This document shows, one piece after another, positions 39,133-47,327 of a stretch of 64,000 nt of DNA (positions are counted from its first letter, which is position 1; each line of letters begins with the position of its first letter). A program made the translations under genes and the position numbers. The notes beneath the pieces were generated by a model. It made no database searches. It saw only the letters and a list, made by a program, of their open reading frames with translations, and was not told where the DNA came from. This DNA comes from a virus, in the IMG/VR virus record IMGVR_UViG_3300009104_001210, positions 152,423-216,422 of that record, one strand, 5' to 3'.

Positions 39133-39716
39133 TGACAAAAGAAGAATTACAATTGTCGTGGACTAAATCACAATATAATCCTATGTCAAATAATGAGATT
39201 CTTATAGATCAGTTGTTGTTTGAAATTGCTAATGATTCAAATTCATCTTCTTTTAGAGAAGGAGTAACCAAATTACAATTAGGATTATTGAAATCGGAAT
39301 CAAAGCATGGGTATGATGATGATTTTTCAGCTATTGAAGTGAAACCACAAAACTTTTCTGGTAAAAGTAAAGTTAATGGGGCTGGAAATTTTAATGATAT
39401 GACTTGGAGGCGGCATAAGAAATATTTAAATGAAGAAATGATTTTATTAAAATCTGGATTTTATTATGGAAAATTAATTTTCATTACAAAATTTAAATAT
39501 GAAATAATTGCACCTAAAATAGAACAACGTTTAATGAAATTTCTTCCTGATGGTGATCAAGTTGGAAAGTATGATAGGTGGGGAACATTTACAGTAGATG
39601 ATTGGAAATTAGATTATAAATTAGAATATCTTTCCCCAAATATTGAAAAGTATCAGAGTGGAATGACAGGTAAGTTATATAACATACTTAATGAAAGGAA
39701 TTATAATGGCTCGTAA
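39132..39716 (+). CDS. PD-(D/E)xK nuclease-like protein (tentative)
   Basis: 194 aa. YDDDFSAIEVKPQNF carries an Asp-(x)n-Glu-x-Lys arrangement typical of restriction-type and Holliday-junction nucleases; the next strand and helix (MTWRRHKKYLNEEMILLKSGF) fit. A possible early DNA-processing enzyme. No clear family. Overlaps the following small gene by 11 bases. Confidence 0.55.
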   Translation: MTKEELQLSWTKSQYNPMSNNEILIDQLLFEIANDSNSSSFREGVTKLQLGLLKSESKHGYDDDFSAIEVKPQNFSGKSKVNGAGNFNDMTWRRHKKYLNEEMILLKSGFYYGKLIFITKFKYEIIAPKIEQRLMKFLPDGDQVGKYDRWGTFTVDDWKLDYKLEYLSPNIEKYQSGMTGKLYNILNERNYNGS

Positions 39717-39915
39717 AAAGAAAAAGAAAGTTATACCGTTTCACATAAAACATAATTTAAAACAATATATGTTATTAGATGGTACTAGATATTGGGCAGC
39801 GGATGATGAAGATGCTTTGTTATATAGAAATTTTGTTTTAAAGTTAAAGGGACCTGAAGTGGCAGGGATTTTCACAAATGGAATGTTATTTAAGGAAGTA
39901 GGAGTAGATGTATAA
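39706..39915 (+). CDS. Small basic hypothetical protein
   Basis: 69 aa from the ATG at 39706 with AAAGGA upstream. Starts with ARKKKKK, then a compact beta-rich segment (YMLLDGTRYWAADDEDALLYRNFVLKLKGPEVAGIF). Not recognised; typical of small phage genes. Confidence 0.5.
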   Translation: MARKKKKKVIPFHIKHNLKQYMLLDGTRYWAADDEDALLYRNFVLKLKGPEVAGIFTNGMLFKEVGVDV

Positions 39916-40199
39916 TGCCACCAGATTATAATACACATGGGTCTTGGGTAAAGAGTAACCCAAGAAAAGGTGTGGATAGGATCTTAAAAAAGATTAAACA
40001 TTTAAGAACAACTTTTTTACAATTTGCTCAAGAAAGATCAATGCCTGGCGCATGGACATCTGAAATGAATAGAGATTTTGAATTTATTGAGCAAATGGAA
40101 ACAGATTATGCAATTCGCCACAAATTACTTCCAGGTGATATGCGACATTGTAATAAACTATATAATTACTATAGTATAATTTATGCAAAAAATAATTAA
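39915..40199 (+). CDS. Small hypothetical protein
   Basis: 94 aa sharing a base with the preceding stop. Basic helical N-terminus (KGVDRILKKIKHLRTTFLQF) and a C-terminal KLYNYYSIIYAK. Its last 17 bases overlap the deformylase start. Confidence 0.5.
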   Translation: MPPDYNTHGSWVKSNPRKGVDRILKKIKHLRTTFLQFAQERSMPGAWTSEMNRDFEFIEQMETDYAIRHKLLPGDMRHCNKLYNYYSIIYAKNN

Positions 40200-40776
40200 T
40201 TGTTTCAAAGAAGACAATCCAGTTATAAATAAAAAACTGAGGAAGGTTTCAATAGATGAAGGACTTAAAATTGCCGAGATTTTATTCACTACACTCAATG
40301 AGAGGAAAGATGGAATTGGTCTTGCGGCTAACCAAGTGGGTATTGATGCTAGTGTTGCTGTGGTTAATGTTAGGGAGCCGCTTATTCTAATTAATCCTGT
40401 TATTAAAGAACAATGGGATGAGATAGATTATTATGAGGGTTGTTTAAGTTATCCAAAAAAAGGTGTACACACTAAACGATATAAAAATGTAGTTATTAAA
40501 ACTGAACAAGAAGAATGTGATTGGTATTTTAGTGGTGCAGAAAATCCGTCAAAGGGAACAGGTAGTTGGGAAGAATTAGATAATAATAAACAAGATGAGG
40601 AATTACGAATACTTGAATCAGTTTGTATTCAACATGAAATTGATCATTTAAATGGTGTATCTTGTATTGATAAAGCAATAGATATTACTGTTAAAGTTGA
40701 AAAGAAGCCAGGTAGAAATGAACCTTGTCATTGTGGTAGTGGTAAGAAATATAAAAAATGTTGTATAAAAAAATGA
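40183..40776 (+). CDS. def: Peptide deformylase with C-terminal SEC-C motif
   Basis: 197 aa. All three deformylase motifs are present: GIGLAANQVG (motif 1), EGCLSYP (motif 2, metal Cys) and QHEIDHLNGV (motif 3, HExxH). It removes formyl groups from nascent proteins. Between motifs 2 and 3 there is a long charged insertion. The C-terminus carries a SEC-C zinc motif, GRNEPCHCGSGKKYKKCC, which is not part of normal deformylases and may tether it to ribosome or SecA-like sites. Phage deformylases are known. The start codon overlaps the previous gene. Confidence 0.95.
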   Translation: MQKIINCFKEDNPVINKKLRKVSIDEGLKIAEILFTTLNERKDGIGLAANQVGIDASVAVVNVREPLILINPVIKEQWDEIDYYEGCLSYPKKGVHTKRYKNVVIKTEQEECDWYFSGAENPSKGTGSWEELDNNKQDEELRILESVCIQHEIDHLNGVSCIDKAIDITVKVEKKPGRNEPCHCGSGKKYKKCCIKK

Positions 40777-40919
40777 ATAAAGTTATTTGGATAATATGGT
40801 TATTGTTAACAATAGCATGGCATTATTATTTTCCAAATGCTATACCATTTGATGATGTGGCTGTTGCAACTATTTTATCTATATTCGCAATTTATGTACA
40901 TAGGAATTTCACATCTTAG
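40773..40919 (+). CDS. Small membrane protein (48 aa)
   Basis: ATG overlaps the deformylase stop. Two hydrophobic segments (VIWIIWLLLTIAWHYYF and VAVATILSIFAIYV). The open frame directly behind it (40904-41227) has no usual start and could be a frameshifted continuation (see that entry). Confidence 0.5.
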   Translation: MNKVIWIIWLLLTIAWHYYFPNAIPFDDVAVATILSIFAIYVHRNFTS

Positions 40920-41227
40920 AAAGAGAAAAATTAATAATAAAATTAGAAGATTTACGAACACGAATAGAAACGTGGGCGGCTGAATATGGTTATGAAAATA
41001 TCAGTAACGCTAATGAGACTCGTAATGATGAAGGTGAAATAGTGTGGAGTCGTACTGATTGGGCATATGTTGATGACTTACATAATGGTCTTATTAATAA
41101 TGACGAATATTATTATGGTAAAAAAACATTGGAAGATTTAAATAGATTGTGGAAAAAATATTCAATGGTAGAAACTTGGAAAAGAGAAGAAGTATTTAGA
41201 AAAGCAAAAAAAGAAGTTTTTGATTGA
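40904..41227 (+). CDS. Charged helical protein without a clear start codon
   Basis: The frame is open from 40904 and coding-like from the start (EREKLIIKLEDLRTRIETW, then GYENISN), but no ATG, GTG or TTG occurs until GTG at 41042. Possible explanations: initiation at ATC or ATA, a -1 frameshift joining it to the small membrane protein at 40773 (giving membrane helix plus coiled coil), or an indel. The part from 41042 gives a 61-aa product. Its stop overlaps the next gene as TTGA. Confidence 0.45.
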   Translation, partial: EFHILEREKLIIKLEDLRTRIETWAAEYGYENISNANETRNDEGEIVWSRTDWAYVDDLHNGLINNDEYYYGKKTLEDLNRLWKKYSMVETWKREEVFRKAKKEVFD

Positions 41228-41412
41228 TTAAATGGGTTATAAACAAGTGGTATAAACATAGTCCTATGTGTGTATGTGGATATAGAATGAAACCTAATGA
41301 TAAAAGAAAATTCCAAACAGAAGATAGTTGGGAATGTTTATTTACTAAAAAATGTGGTTGGGAAACATATCAGACTTTAAATGGTAAATTACATTGGTTG
41401 AGAAAAAATTGA
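41224..41412 (+). CDS. Small cysteine zinc-ribbon-like protein (TTG start)
   Basis: 62 aa, TTG start overlapping the stop (TTGA). CVCGYRMK and later ECLFTKKCGW have zinc-ribbon spacing. Not recognised further. It ends in TTGA overlap with the next gene. Confidence 0.5.
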   Translation: MIKWVINKWYKHSPMCVCGYRMKPNDKRKFQTEDSWECLFTKKCGWETYQTLNGKLHWLRKN

Positions 41413-42218
41413 AGATAGCTATTTGTGGAGATAGTTTTGGTGCTACTGTATCTGAACGGTCATGGCCTTCATTATTACAAGAAGAATATGATGCAGAAAT
41501 AGTATGTAGAGGAGAAAAAGGTTGGAGTTTATTTCATGCATATGAGAGATTATTAGAAAATATTGATGGAGTAGATTATATTATATTTTGTATTACAGAC
41601 CCAAGTAGATTATCTAGTCCTTTTAAAGTACCAATTTCAGTTGGCGACATTTATGATAATAAAGCTTATGAACATTTTGATAAGAAAAAATTTCATATTC
41701 ATAAACATGGAATTCCATCTACAAGATTTAATGCTGAAGAATTACGAACTGCTATAAAATATTATTATAAAATGTTATATGATGATACTTATATGGAAAT
41801 TGTACAAAAAGGATTATTGAAAGAAATAGAAGATGTTGTAAAAGATTATAAATGTATATTTTTAAAAAGTTTTAATACTAGCTTTCCAAGTGATTATATT
41901 CCAAAAAAAGTAGTTTGGGGAAATTTAAATTTATATCAAGATATTTCTTTAAAAGAAGTTGGGTTAATGTCAAAAGAAGAAATAGAATTTATGGGTGATA
42001 AAGGATTATATTTTATGGGCGATCCAAGATTAAATCATATAAATGAAGAAAATAATTATAATTTGTTTTCCGTTTTGAGAGATATTATAGATGAAGATAA
42101 TTGGGATTCAAGAGAAGTGAATATGGATAAATACTTTTCACATTTAGATGGAGTTACAGAAAAACAAATTAAAAATGCAGTTAATAAAATTTCAAAGAAA
42201 AGTAGGATTAAACATTGA
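41409..42218 (+). CDS. SGNH-hydrolase-like protein (GDSFG motif)
   Basis: 269 aa. TTG start at 41409 overlapping the preceding stop as TTGA. IAICGDSFGATVSERSW is the GDS block; DYIIFCITDPSRLSS follows. GDPRLNHINEENN may contain the C-terminal Asp and His. Third SGNH-like gene in the window (others at 2051 and 6487), the only one with a standard GDS. Target unknown, perhaps glycan O-acetyl groups. Confidence 0.65.
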   Translation: MKIAICGDSFGATVSERSWPSLLQEEYDAEIVCRGEKGWSLFHAYERLLENIDGVDYIIFCITDPSRLSSPFKVPISVGDIYDNKAYEHFDKKKFHIHKHGIPSTRFNAEELRTAIKYYYKMLYDDTYMEIVQKGLLKEIEDVVKDYKCIFLKSFNTSFPSDYIPKKVVWGNLNLYQDISLKEVGLMSKEEIEFMGDKGLYFMGDPRLNHINEENNYNLFSVLRDIIDEDNWDSREVNMDKYFSHLDGVTEKQIKNAVNKISKKSRIKH

Positions 42219-42334
42219 TAAAAACATTTTTTATTAGCACAGTAGTTTTAATTATAGTATTAACATGGCTTACTGAAAGAGATTGGGGTAAGAAAAAAAC
42301 AAAGTGGAATAAAAGAAAGAAGAGATACGAATGA
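42215..42334 (+). CDS. Small membrane peptide with basic tail (39 aa)
   Basis: TTG start overlapping the previous stop as TTGA; the stop overlaps the next ATG as ATGA. One hydrophobic helix (FFISTVVLIIVLTWL), then a Lys/Arg-rich tail. Not recognised. Confidence 0.4.
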   Translation: MIKTFFISTVVLIIVLTWLTERDWGKKKTKWNKRKKRYE

Positions 42335-42798
42335 TATTGTGGTTTACAGGACAGCCAGGTAGTGGTAAAACAACATTGGCAAAAAGATTTATAGATGATA
42401 AGTTAATTAATTTTATGAAAGTGAATCCAAAAGATATTATTCATATTGATGGTGAAGAATTGCGAAACGTAACAAATAATAAAAATTTAACAAAACCAGG
42501 TCGTATATGGAATATAAAATTAGCTATTAATATGGCAAGGTTTTTAGATAATAAAGGTTATATAGTAATAGCATCATTAGTTTCACCATATAGAGATTTA
42601 CGAGAAGAATTAAAAATGGAAAGAAATATAGCAGAGTTCTATTTACATACAACAGAAATACGCGGAAAAGAATCTTATTTTGTAAGTGATTATGAACCAC
42701 CATTACATAACTTTACAGATTTAGATACAGATAAACCAATAGAGGAATGTTTAGATGAAATACTCGCTGTTTATAGGAAAATGGCAGCCGTGGCATAA
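42331..42798 (+). CDS. cysC: Adenylylsulfate (APS) kinase
   Basis: 155 aa. GQPGSGKTTLAKRF is the P-loop, HIDGEELRN the APS-binding loop, and IASLVSPYRDLREELK plus SDYEPP are APS-kinase signatures. It phosphorylates APS to PAPS, the donor for the two sulfotransferases at 11910 and 13104. Somewhat shorter than the cellular enzyme (about 200 aa). Overlaps the following nucleotidyltransferase by 44 bases. Confidence 0.9.
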   Translation: MILWFTGQPGSGKTTLAKRFIDDKLINFMKVNPKDIIHIDGEELRNVTNNKNLTKPGRIWNIKLAINMARFLDNKGYIVIASLVSPYRDLREELKMERNIAEFYLHTTEIRGKESYFVSDYEPPLHNFTDLDTDKPIEECLDEILAVYRKMAAVA

Positions 42799-43087
42799 AG
42801 GTCATAAGTGGTTGATAGAACAAAGATTAAAGTTAGGTAAAAATATTTTGATAGGAATAAGAGAAATAGAAAATCCTAAATATACGCCAAGAGAAATTAT
42901 GATACAAATATTTCATGAGTTTCCAAATGAAGTAAATGATGGAACGATTGATTTTGTAGAATTACCTGATATAGAGTCTATTAATTATGGAAGAGAAGTT
43001 GGATACGATATAATTGAGCATGAACCACCTGAAGATATAAAAAGAATCTCGGGAACAAAAATAAGGAATCAACGTGGAGATAAATGA
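42755..43087 (+). CDS. HxGH nucleotidyltransferase (cytidylyl/adenylyltransferase-like)
   Basis: 110 aa. GKWQPWHKGHKWLI holds HxGH and ISGTKIRNQRGD the ISGTKIR motif of the nucleotidyltransferase superfamily. Length fits a minimal single-domain member. Activity could be NMN/nicotinate adenylyltransferase-like or, because the neighbour is APS kinase, related to sulfate activation; it is too short for a full ATP sulfurylase. The overlap with cysC indicates coupled expression. Confidence 0.75.
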   Translation: MKYSLFIGKWQPWHKGHKWLIEQRLKLGKNILIGIREIENPKYTPREIMIQIFHEFPNEVNDGTIDFVELPDIESINYGREVGYDIIEHEPPEDIKRISGTKIRNQRGDK

Positions 43088-43217
43088 AATTAAAGAAAAA
43101 TTAGAAGAAGCTTTGGAAGCAGAAAATTGGGATATTATAATTGAAATAATTGGTGATCTTGAAACACAAGAGCATTATGTAAACCCATATGACGCTTATG
43201 ATGAAGATGAAATATAG
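43074..43217 (+). CDS. Small acidic protein (47 aa, GTG start)
   Basis: GTG at 43074 inside the end of the nucleotidyltransferase gene. Acidic helical peptide (EINEIKEKLEEALEAENWDII) ending YDAYDEDEI. Support is codon use and packing. An alternate ATG reading in another frame stops early. Confidence 0.4.
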   Translation: MEINEIKEKLEEALEAENWDIIIEIIGDLETQEHYVNPYDAYDEDEI

Positions 43218-43276
43218 AAGAATAATTGGCAAATTAGAAATGTTAAATGATAATTATTAATAATAAGGAGTTAAAT

Positions 43277-43786
43277 ATGAACAATGTTAAGTGGTTCACA
43301 ATATTAGCTATGTCAATGTTAATCGTTAATATAGTTGGACTAGAAAAAATATTAAGTTTATATAAAGAGAGGGAGTTAAAAGTTATTGAATCATTAGTGA
43401 TGAAAAGTGATTCTTTAACACAAGAACTTAGGAAATACGAGGAGTATGGAGTGGCTGTTAAAGTAACTATGTACCAACCTGTTCGTTATCAGACCGATTC
43501 TACACCGAACATTCTCGCAGATGGAACGCGCATTCGAGCACAAAGTGCTTCAGATTACAAATATATAGCGGTGAGTAGAAATCTTCTGAAACGATGGGGT
43601 GGTTTTTTAGATTATGGTGATTTTGTACTTTTAAAAGGAACTGATAATAAAGATGGTGTATATCAAGTTAGAGATACTATGGCAGCACGTTGGGTAAATC
43701 GTATTGATATTTTGGAATCAGTACACGTTGATCCATATATGTATCCTAAAGCTGAGATAGTTAGATTAAATTGGACTATGAATTAA
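43277..43786 (+). CDS. Membrane-anchored 3D-domain (double-psi beta-barrel) protein
   Basis: 169 aa from the ATG at 43277 with AAGGAG eight bases upstream. A signal anchor (residues 7-25) is followed by a short coiled coil and then a 3D domain: VTMYQPVRYQTDSTPNILADGT, YIAVSRNLL, GDFVLL and DTM-NRIDIL carry the three Asp residues. 3D/RlpA-type domains cut peptidoglycan in MltA and related proteins. Likely periplasmic; could be part of lysis or a peptidoglycan-degrading virion step. Confidence 0.8.
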   Translation: MNNVKWFTILAMSMLIVNIVGLEKILSLYKERELKVIESLVMKSDSLTQELRKYEEYGVAVKVTMYQPVRYQTDSTPNILADGTRIRAQSASDYKYIAVSRNLLKRWGGFLDYGDFVLLKGTDNKDGVYQVRDTMAARWVNRIDILESVHVDPYMYPKAEIVRLNWTMN

Positions 43787-43812
43787 ATCAATAATAAAAT
43801 AAAGGTTGTAAT

Positions 43813-45015
43813 TTGGGATTTAACATAGAAGGTTTTTTCGATATTTCTACAGATTTTCCTTATGATGAGGAAAAACAATCGTTTATTGATCACATGAACT
43901 CATTAAAAGAAATGACAGTTCAAGAACAAACACTTTATAAAAAATGGAAAGAGTGGAATTATGATCCTTATGGTATGACACAAAAGGGTACTAAGATAGA
44001 TTTAGCTAAAAAACAATTGTGGATGCCAAAAGATATTAATGATTTAGAGGGAACTTTTGAAGAGATAAAAAGTATAATACCAATAGCAATACCTGTAAAA
44101 CAAGGTGATGCTAAAGCAAATGATGCTTGGTCAGTTACACGAAGATTAATTCACACAATGGAATTCACAGCCAATCCTGGCAGAAATCTTAAATTTTATG
44201 TTAAAGATAAAACAACAAACAAAATACTTGGATTAATATGTTTAGGTAGTGATGTTATTGCATTAAGAGTTAGAGATAAATGGATTGGTTGGTCAAAAGA
44301 AAATAGATTAGATGGTGGATTATTAAATCATACTGCTATTGCTACTACAATTTGTTCTACACAACCATTCGGATATAATTTCTTAGGTGGTAAGTTGATT
44401 GCTACTATGGTAAATTCTAAAGTAGTTCGTGATGAATGGGAAAAAGTTTATAATCAAAAATTAGTTGGATTTACAACAACATCACTTTATGGTATACATT
44501 CGATGTATAATGGAATTCCACATTGGAAGGGATTAGGAGAATCTACAGGAAGAATTGGTTTAAAACCTGATGATGAATATTATGATAAGTGGCATGAATG
44601 GATTAAAGAAAATAGAGCAGAAGAATATAAAAAGAAAATAGAATCTAAAGGTGGAAAATCAGGACCTGTAACAGGAATCAAACAAAGAATTTTAAGTATT
44701 ATATTAAATGAAATTGGTATATCACAAACTAAATACCAACATGGATTTAAACGTGGTGTATTTTTTTCAGAGTTATATGATAATACAAGACCATTTCTAA
44801 GAGGTGAGATAAAAGAAGATGAATTGGTTTTGAAAAAAAGATTAGAAAATGATGTAGATGGTATAACAAAATGGTGGTGTAAAAAGGGATTAAAAAGATA
44901 TTTTAAGTTATACGAACAAAATAGATTAAAACCTGAAATGTTATTCTATGCAGATATGATAGGTAAATCTTGGGAAGAAGCAAAAGAAAAATACTTAGGA
45001 GAAGTTGGTAGATGA
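43813..45015 (+). CDS. Large conserved phage protein, weakly DUF4338/DruA-like
   Basis: 400 aa from a TTG at 43813 with AAAGG upstream; overlaps the next start by four bases. LGLICLGSDVIALRVRDKWIGWSKENRL and GYNFLGGKLIATMVNSKVVRDEWEKVYNQKLVGFTTTSLYG echo the DUF4338 (DruA) layout of GWS...R, then a long segment with conserved Tyr/Thr. That similarity is by eye and weak. C-terminal third is basic and helical. Function not assigned. Confidence 0.6.
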   Translation: MGFNIEGFFDISTDFPYDEEKQSFIDHMNSLKEMTVQEQTLYKKWKEWNYDPYGMTQKGTKIDLAKKQLWMPKDINDLEGTFEEIKSIIPIAIPVKQGDAKANDAWSVTRRLIHTMEFTANPGRNLKFYVKDKTTNKILGLICLGSDVIALRVRDKWIGWSKENRLDGGLLNHTAIATTICSTQPFGYNFLGGKLIATMVNSKVVRDEWEKVYNQKLVGFTTTSLYGIHSMYNGIPHWKGLGESTGRIGLKPDDEYYDKWHEWIKENRAEEYKKKIESKGGKSGPVTGIKQRILSIILNEIGISQTKYQHGFKRGVFFSELYDNTRPFLRGEIKEDELVLKKRLENDVDGITKWWCKKGLKRYFKLYEQNRLKPEMLFYADMIGKSWEEAKEKYLGEVGR

Positions 45016-46238
45016 GTAAACCCACAAATTATATAGGTTATCACGTAGGTGATGTTGATGATGAATATGATGGTTCAGCTGAACATCCAAATTGGGAAGA
45101 TATTTACAACAACTCAAATAAATTAGAATGTATCTTAGGTAATGAACCAATCTCATATCAAGCATTTGTTTATGAATATGTATACGATTATGTAACTAAT
45201 AATATGCAAAGAACCATAATAGAATATGGGACAAAAGAAGATATGTACAATTTAGAAAGAGATTTGCATAATAAGTTCGATGTGGCAAAATCAGAAAAGT
45301 ATTTTAATTTAGTAAAAAGTGGTGGTGCATATAAGACAATCAAAGTAGATGACTTGGAAGAATTAAAAAAACGTATTAAAAAAGGTGAATTTACAAAAAA
45401 TAAAAAAGAAAAGATAGAAGATTTATATAATGAATTAATTCCAAAAAGACTTCAAAACAGAACATCAGAAGACGCTTCGTTTGTAAGGGATATTAGAGAT
45501 GATATTAAATTTGAAGAGAGTACAGACTATTGTGAACCAATTAGAGTAAAAGTTAATATAGATGGTTCAAGAAAAATGTTTGATGGTAACACTACTATTA
45601 TGGCTGCTTATACTGCAAGAAAAAAGGTAAAAGATGGAAGCATTAGGGTAGATGAAATACCTTATGAGATTGCAAAGCTATATACAGATGATGAGTTTAA
45701 CGAATTGGGTGTTTTATTAAATGAGAAACCAAAAGTAAGAAAACGACACGCTTCAAAAGAAGATGTTGCTAGTGTGATATGGAAAAGATTTATGAATAAT
45801 CATACACCAATCAAAGACAAAAAAAATAAAGAATATATTGTAAAGACTGGACATAGAACAACAGATATTTATAAAATTGTTAATTCTTGGTTTCAAAAAG
45901 GTGGACAAGTTGGAACTTACATTAATTATCAACTTGAACATTACAAAAAGAAATTGGAAGAGGTGGTAAAAAATGCTACAAATTCTGAAACAAAAGTTTT
46001 TTCTTTTTCATCTGCTAAATTTAGAGACGAGGATGTAAATAAATGGTTAGGTGAAAACACTAATTATGGAAATAAAAAACCAGAAAAAAATAAACTATTA
46101 ATAGTAATTTACCATTCTAATTCAGTAGCAGAAACTAAATGGGATGATGCTATGGCACAAAAGAAAAAAGAAATTAAGTATTTAGCCAGATTAACAGGTG
46201 TTAATTTTATTGGTTTTAAATATATGGATACACAATAA
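45012..46238 (+). CDS. GIY-YIG-like N-terminus fused to ParB-like domain
   Basis: 408 aa. NYIGYHVGDVDDEYDGS followed by RTIIEYGTKEDMYNLERDLHNKF looks like the start of a GIY-YIG endonuclease, with the conserved Glu in LERDL. Residues ~165-220 (PIRVKVNIDGSRKMFDGNTTIMAAY) recall the ParB-type D-G-xT motif. The C-terminal half is helical and basic. Possibly a nuclease or partition-like factor. ATGA-coupled to the preceding gene. Confidence 0.55.
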   Translation: MSKPTNYIGYHVGDVDDEYDGSAEHPNWEDIYNNSNKLECILGNEPISYQAFVYEYVYDYVTNNMQRTIIEYGTKEDMYNLERDLHNKFDVAKSEKYFNLVKSGGAYKTIKVDDLEELKKRIKKGEFTKNKKEKIEDLYNELIPKRLQNRTSEDASFVRDIRDDIKFEESTDYCEPIRVKVNIDGSRKMFDGNTTIMAAYTARKKVKDGSIRVDEIPYEIAKLYTDDEFNELGVLLNEKPKVRKRHASKEDVASVIWKRFMNNHTPIKDKKNKEYIVKTGHRTTDIYKIVNSWFQKGGQVGTYINYQLEHYKKKLEEVVKNATNSETKVFSFSSAKFRDEDVNKWLGENTNYGNKKPEKNKLLIVIYHSNSVAETKWDDAMAQKKKEIKYLARLTGVNFIGFKYMDTQ

Positions 46239-46254
46239 TAATAAAGGTTACAAT

Positions 46255-47046
46255 ATGAAACAACTTACAGCAGAACAAATCCAAGAGAATTGGATTGCAC
46301 TTCTAAATTTAATAAAAGATACATTTGAAGGTGAACGACTTGAAAAGTTGTTAAAAATGTATGAGTATTTTGAAGAGAGAATGATAGTAGCGCCAGCAAG
46401 TGGTAAAGAACATTATCACAATGCACACGTTGGTGGTTATGTAGAACACGTCATTCATGTTACAGATTTGGCAGTGAAGTTAAGAAAAATGTGGGAAGCA
46501 GAAGGGGCTACAATAGATTTTACAGAAGAAGAAGTTATCTTTGCAGCTTTACATCACGACTTAGGTAAAGTAGGTGATATGGATAATGATTACTATGTAC
46601 CACAAGATTCAGAGTGGCATAGAAAAAATCGTGGTGAAATCTTTACACATAATGGTCAACTATCTTATATGACAGTTACAGATAGAGCCATTTTCTTGTT
46701 GAATCAGTTTGGTATCACAATGAGTGAAAATGAATACATTGGTTTAAGACTTACTGATGGTTTGTATGAAGAAGCTAATAAAAACTATTATATTAGTTGG
46801 AATCCTGATTGGGCATTGAAGTCTAATATAGCATATGTACTTCATGCAGCAGATAGTATGGCTACTCATATTGAATATGATGTGTGGAAACGTGGTGATA
46901 TAGAAGAAGTTGAAGCTAAACAGGAAAAATTAACTTCATTAAAGAAAGCATTGACGGTTGATGATAATGAAAAGAAACCACAATCGCCTGAATTATCAAA
47001 AAAATCTCAAGATTTATTTGATGAACTATTTGGAGATAAAAAATGA
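46255..47046 (+). CDS. HD-domain phosphohydrolase
   Basis: 263 aa from the ATG at 46255 (AAAGG upstream). HYHNAHVGGYVEHVIHV and FAALHHDLGKVGD give the HD metal ligands, with HAADSMA as the final Asp. HD hydrolases cleave phosphate esters or nucleotides (dGTPase, 2-3 cAMP, ppGpp classes). Common in marine myoviruses. It precedes the sigma-factor operon. Four-base overlap with the next gene. Confidence 0.88.
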   Translation: MKQLTAEQIQENWIALLNLIKDTFEGERLEKLLKMYEYFEERMIVAPASGKEHYHNAHVGGYVEHVIHVTDLAVKLRKMWEAEGATIDFTEEEVIFAALHHDLGKVGDMDNDYYVPQDSEWHRKNRGEIFTHNGQLSYMTVTDRAIFLLNQFGITMSENEYIGLRLTDGLYEEANKNYYISWNPDWALKSNIAYVLHAADSMATHIEYDVWKRGDIEEVEAKQEKLTSLKKALTVDDNEKKPQSPELSKKSQDLFDELFGDKK

Positions 47047-47327
47047 TTATAGAAATATTATTAGGAATATTCGTTACTGCATTTTTAACTAGCTGTTTTA
47101 CTATTTGGAATCTAATGAAAAAACAAGAGCTAACAGAAGATTGGTTAATAGCTGTAGAAAATAGATTAACAAATATAATTACTGAAACTAAAGACATAGA
47201 TGAAAAAGGTATGTTTGAAGCAGATGATGAAGTTGGATCTATTTTTGAACAAATTAATACACTAATACAAACATTAAATGATTTTGTAACAATAGAAGGG
47301 GAAGAGGAAGACAATGCCAGTAGTTAA
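47043..47327 (+). CDS. Small membrane-anchored protein before the sigma factor
   Basis: 94 aa. N-terminal membrane helix (IIEILLGIFVTAFLTSCFTIW) and an acidic helical remainder (EDWLIAVENRLTNIITE, ending EGEEEDNASS). It overlaps the sigma-factor gene by 14 bases. Not recognised. Confidence 0.6.
   Translation: MIIEILLGIFVTAFLTSCFTIWNLMKKQELTEDWLIAVENRLTNIITETKDIDEKGMFEADDEVGSIFEQINTLIQTLNDFVTIEGEEEDNASS

Noticed and set aside
45753-45941. Short minus-strand reading inside the 45012 gene
   Set aside because: Antisense shadow without ribosome site or protein-like pattern.
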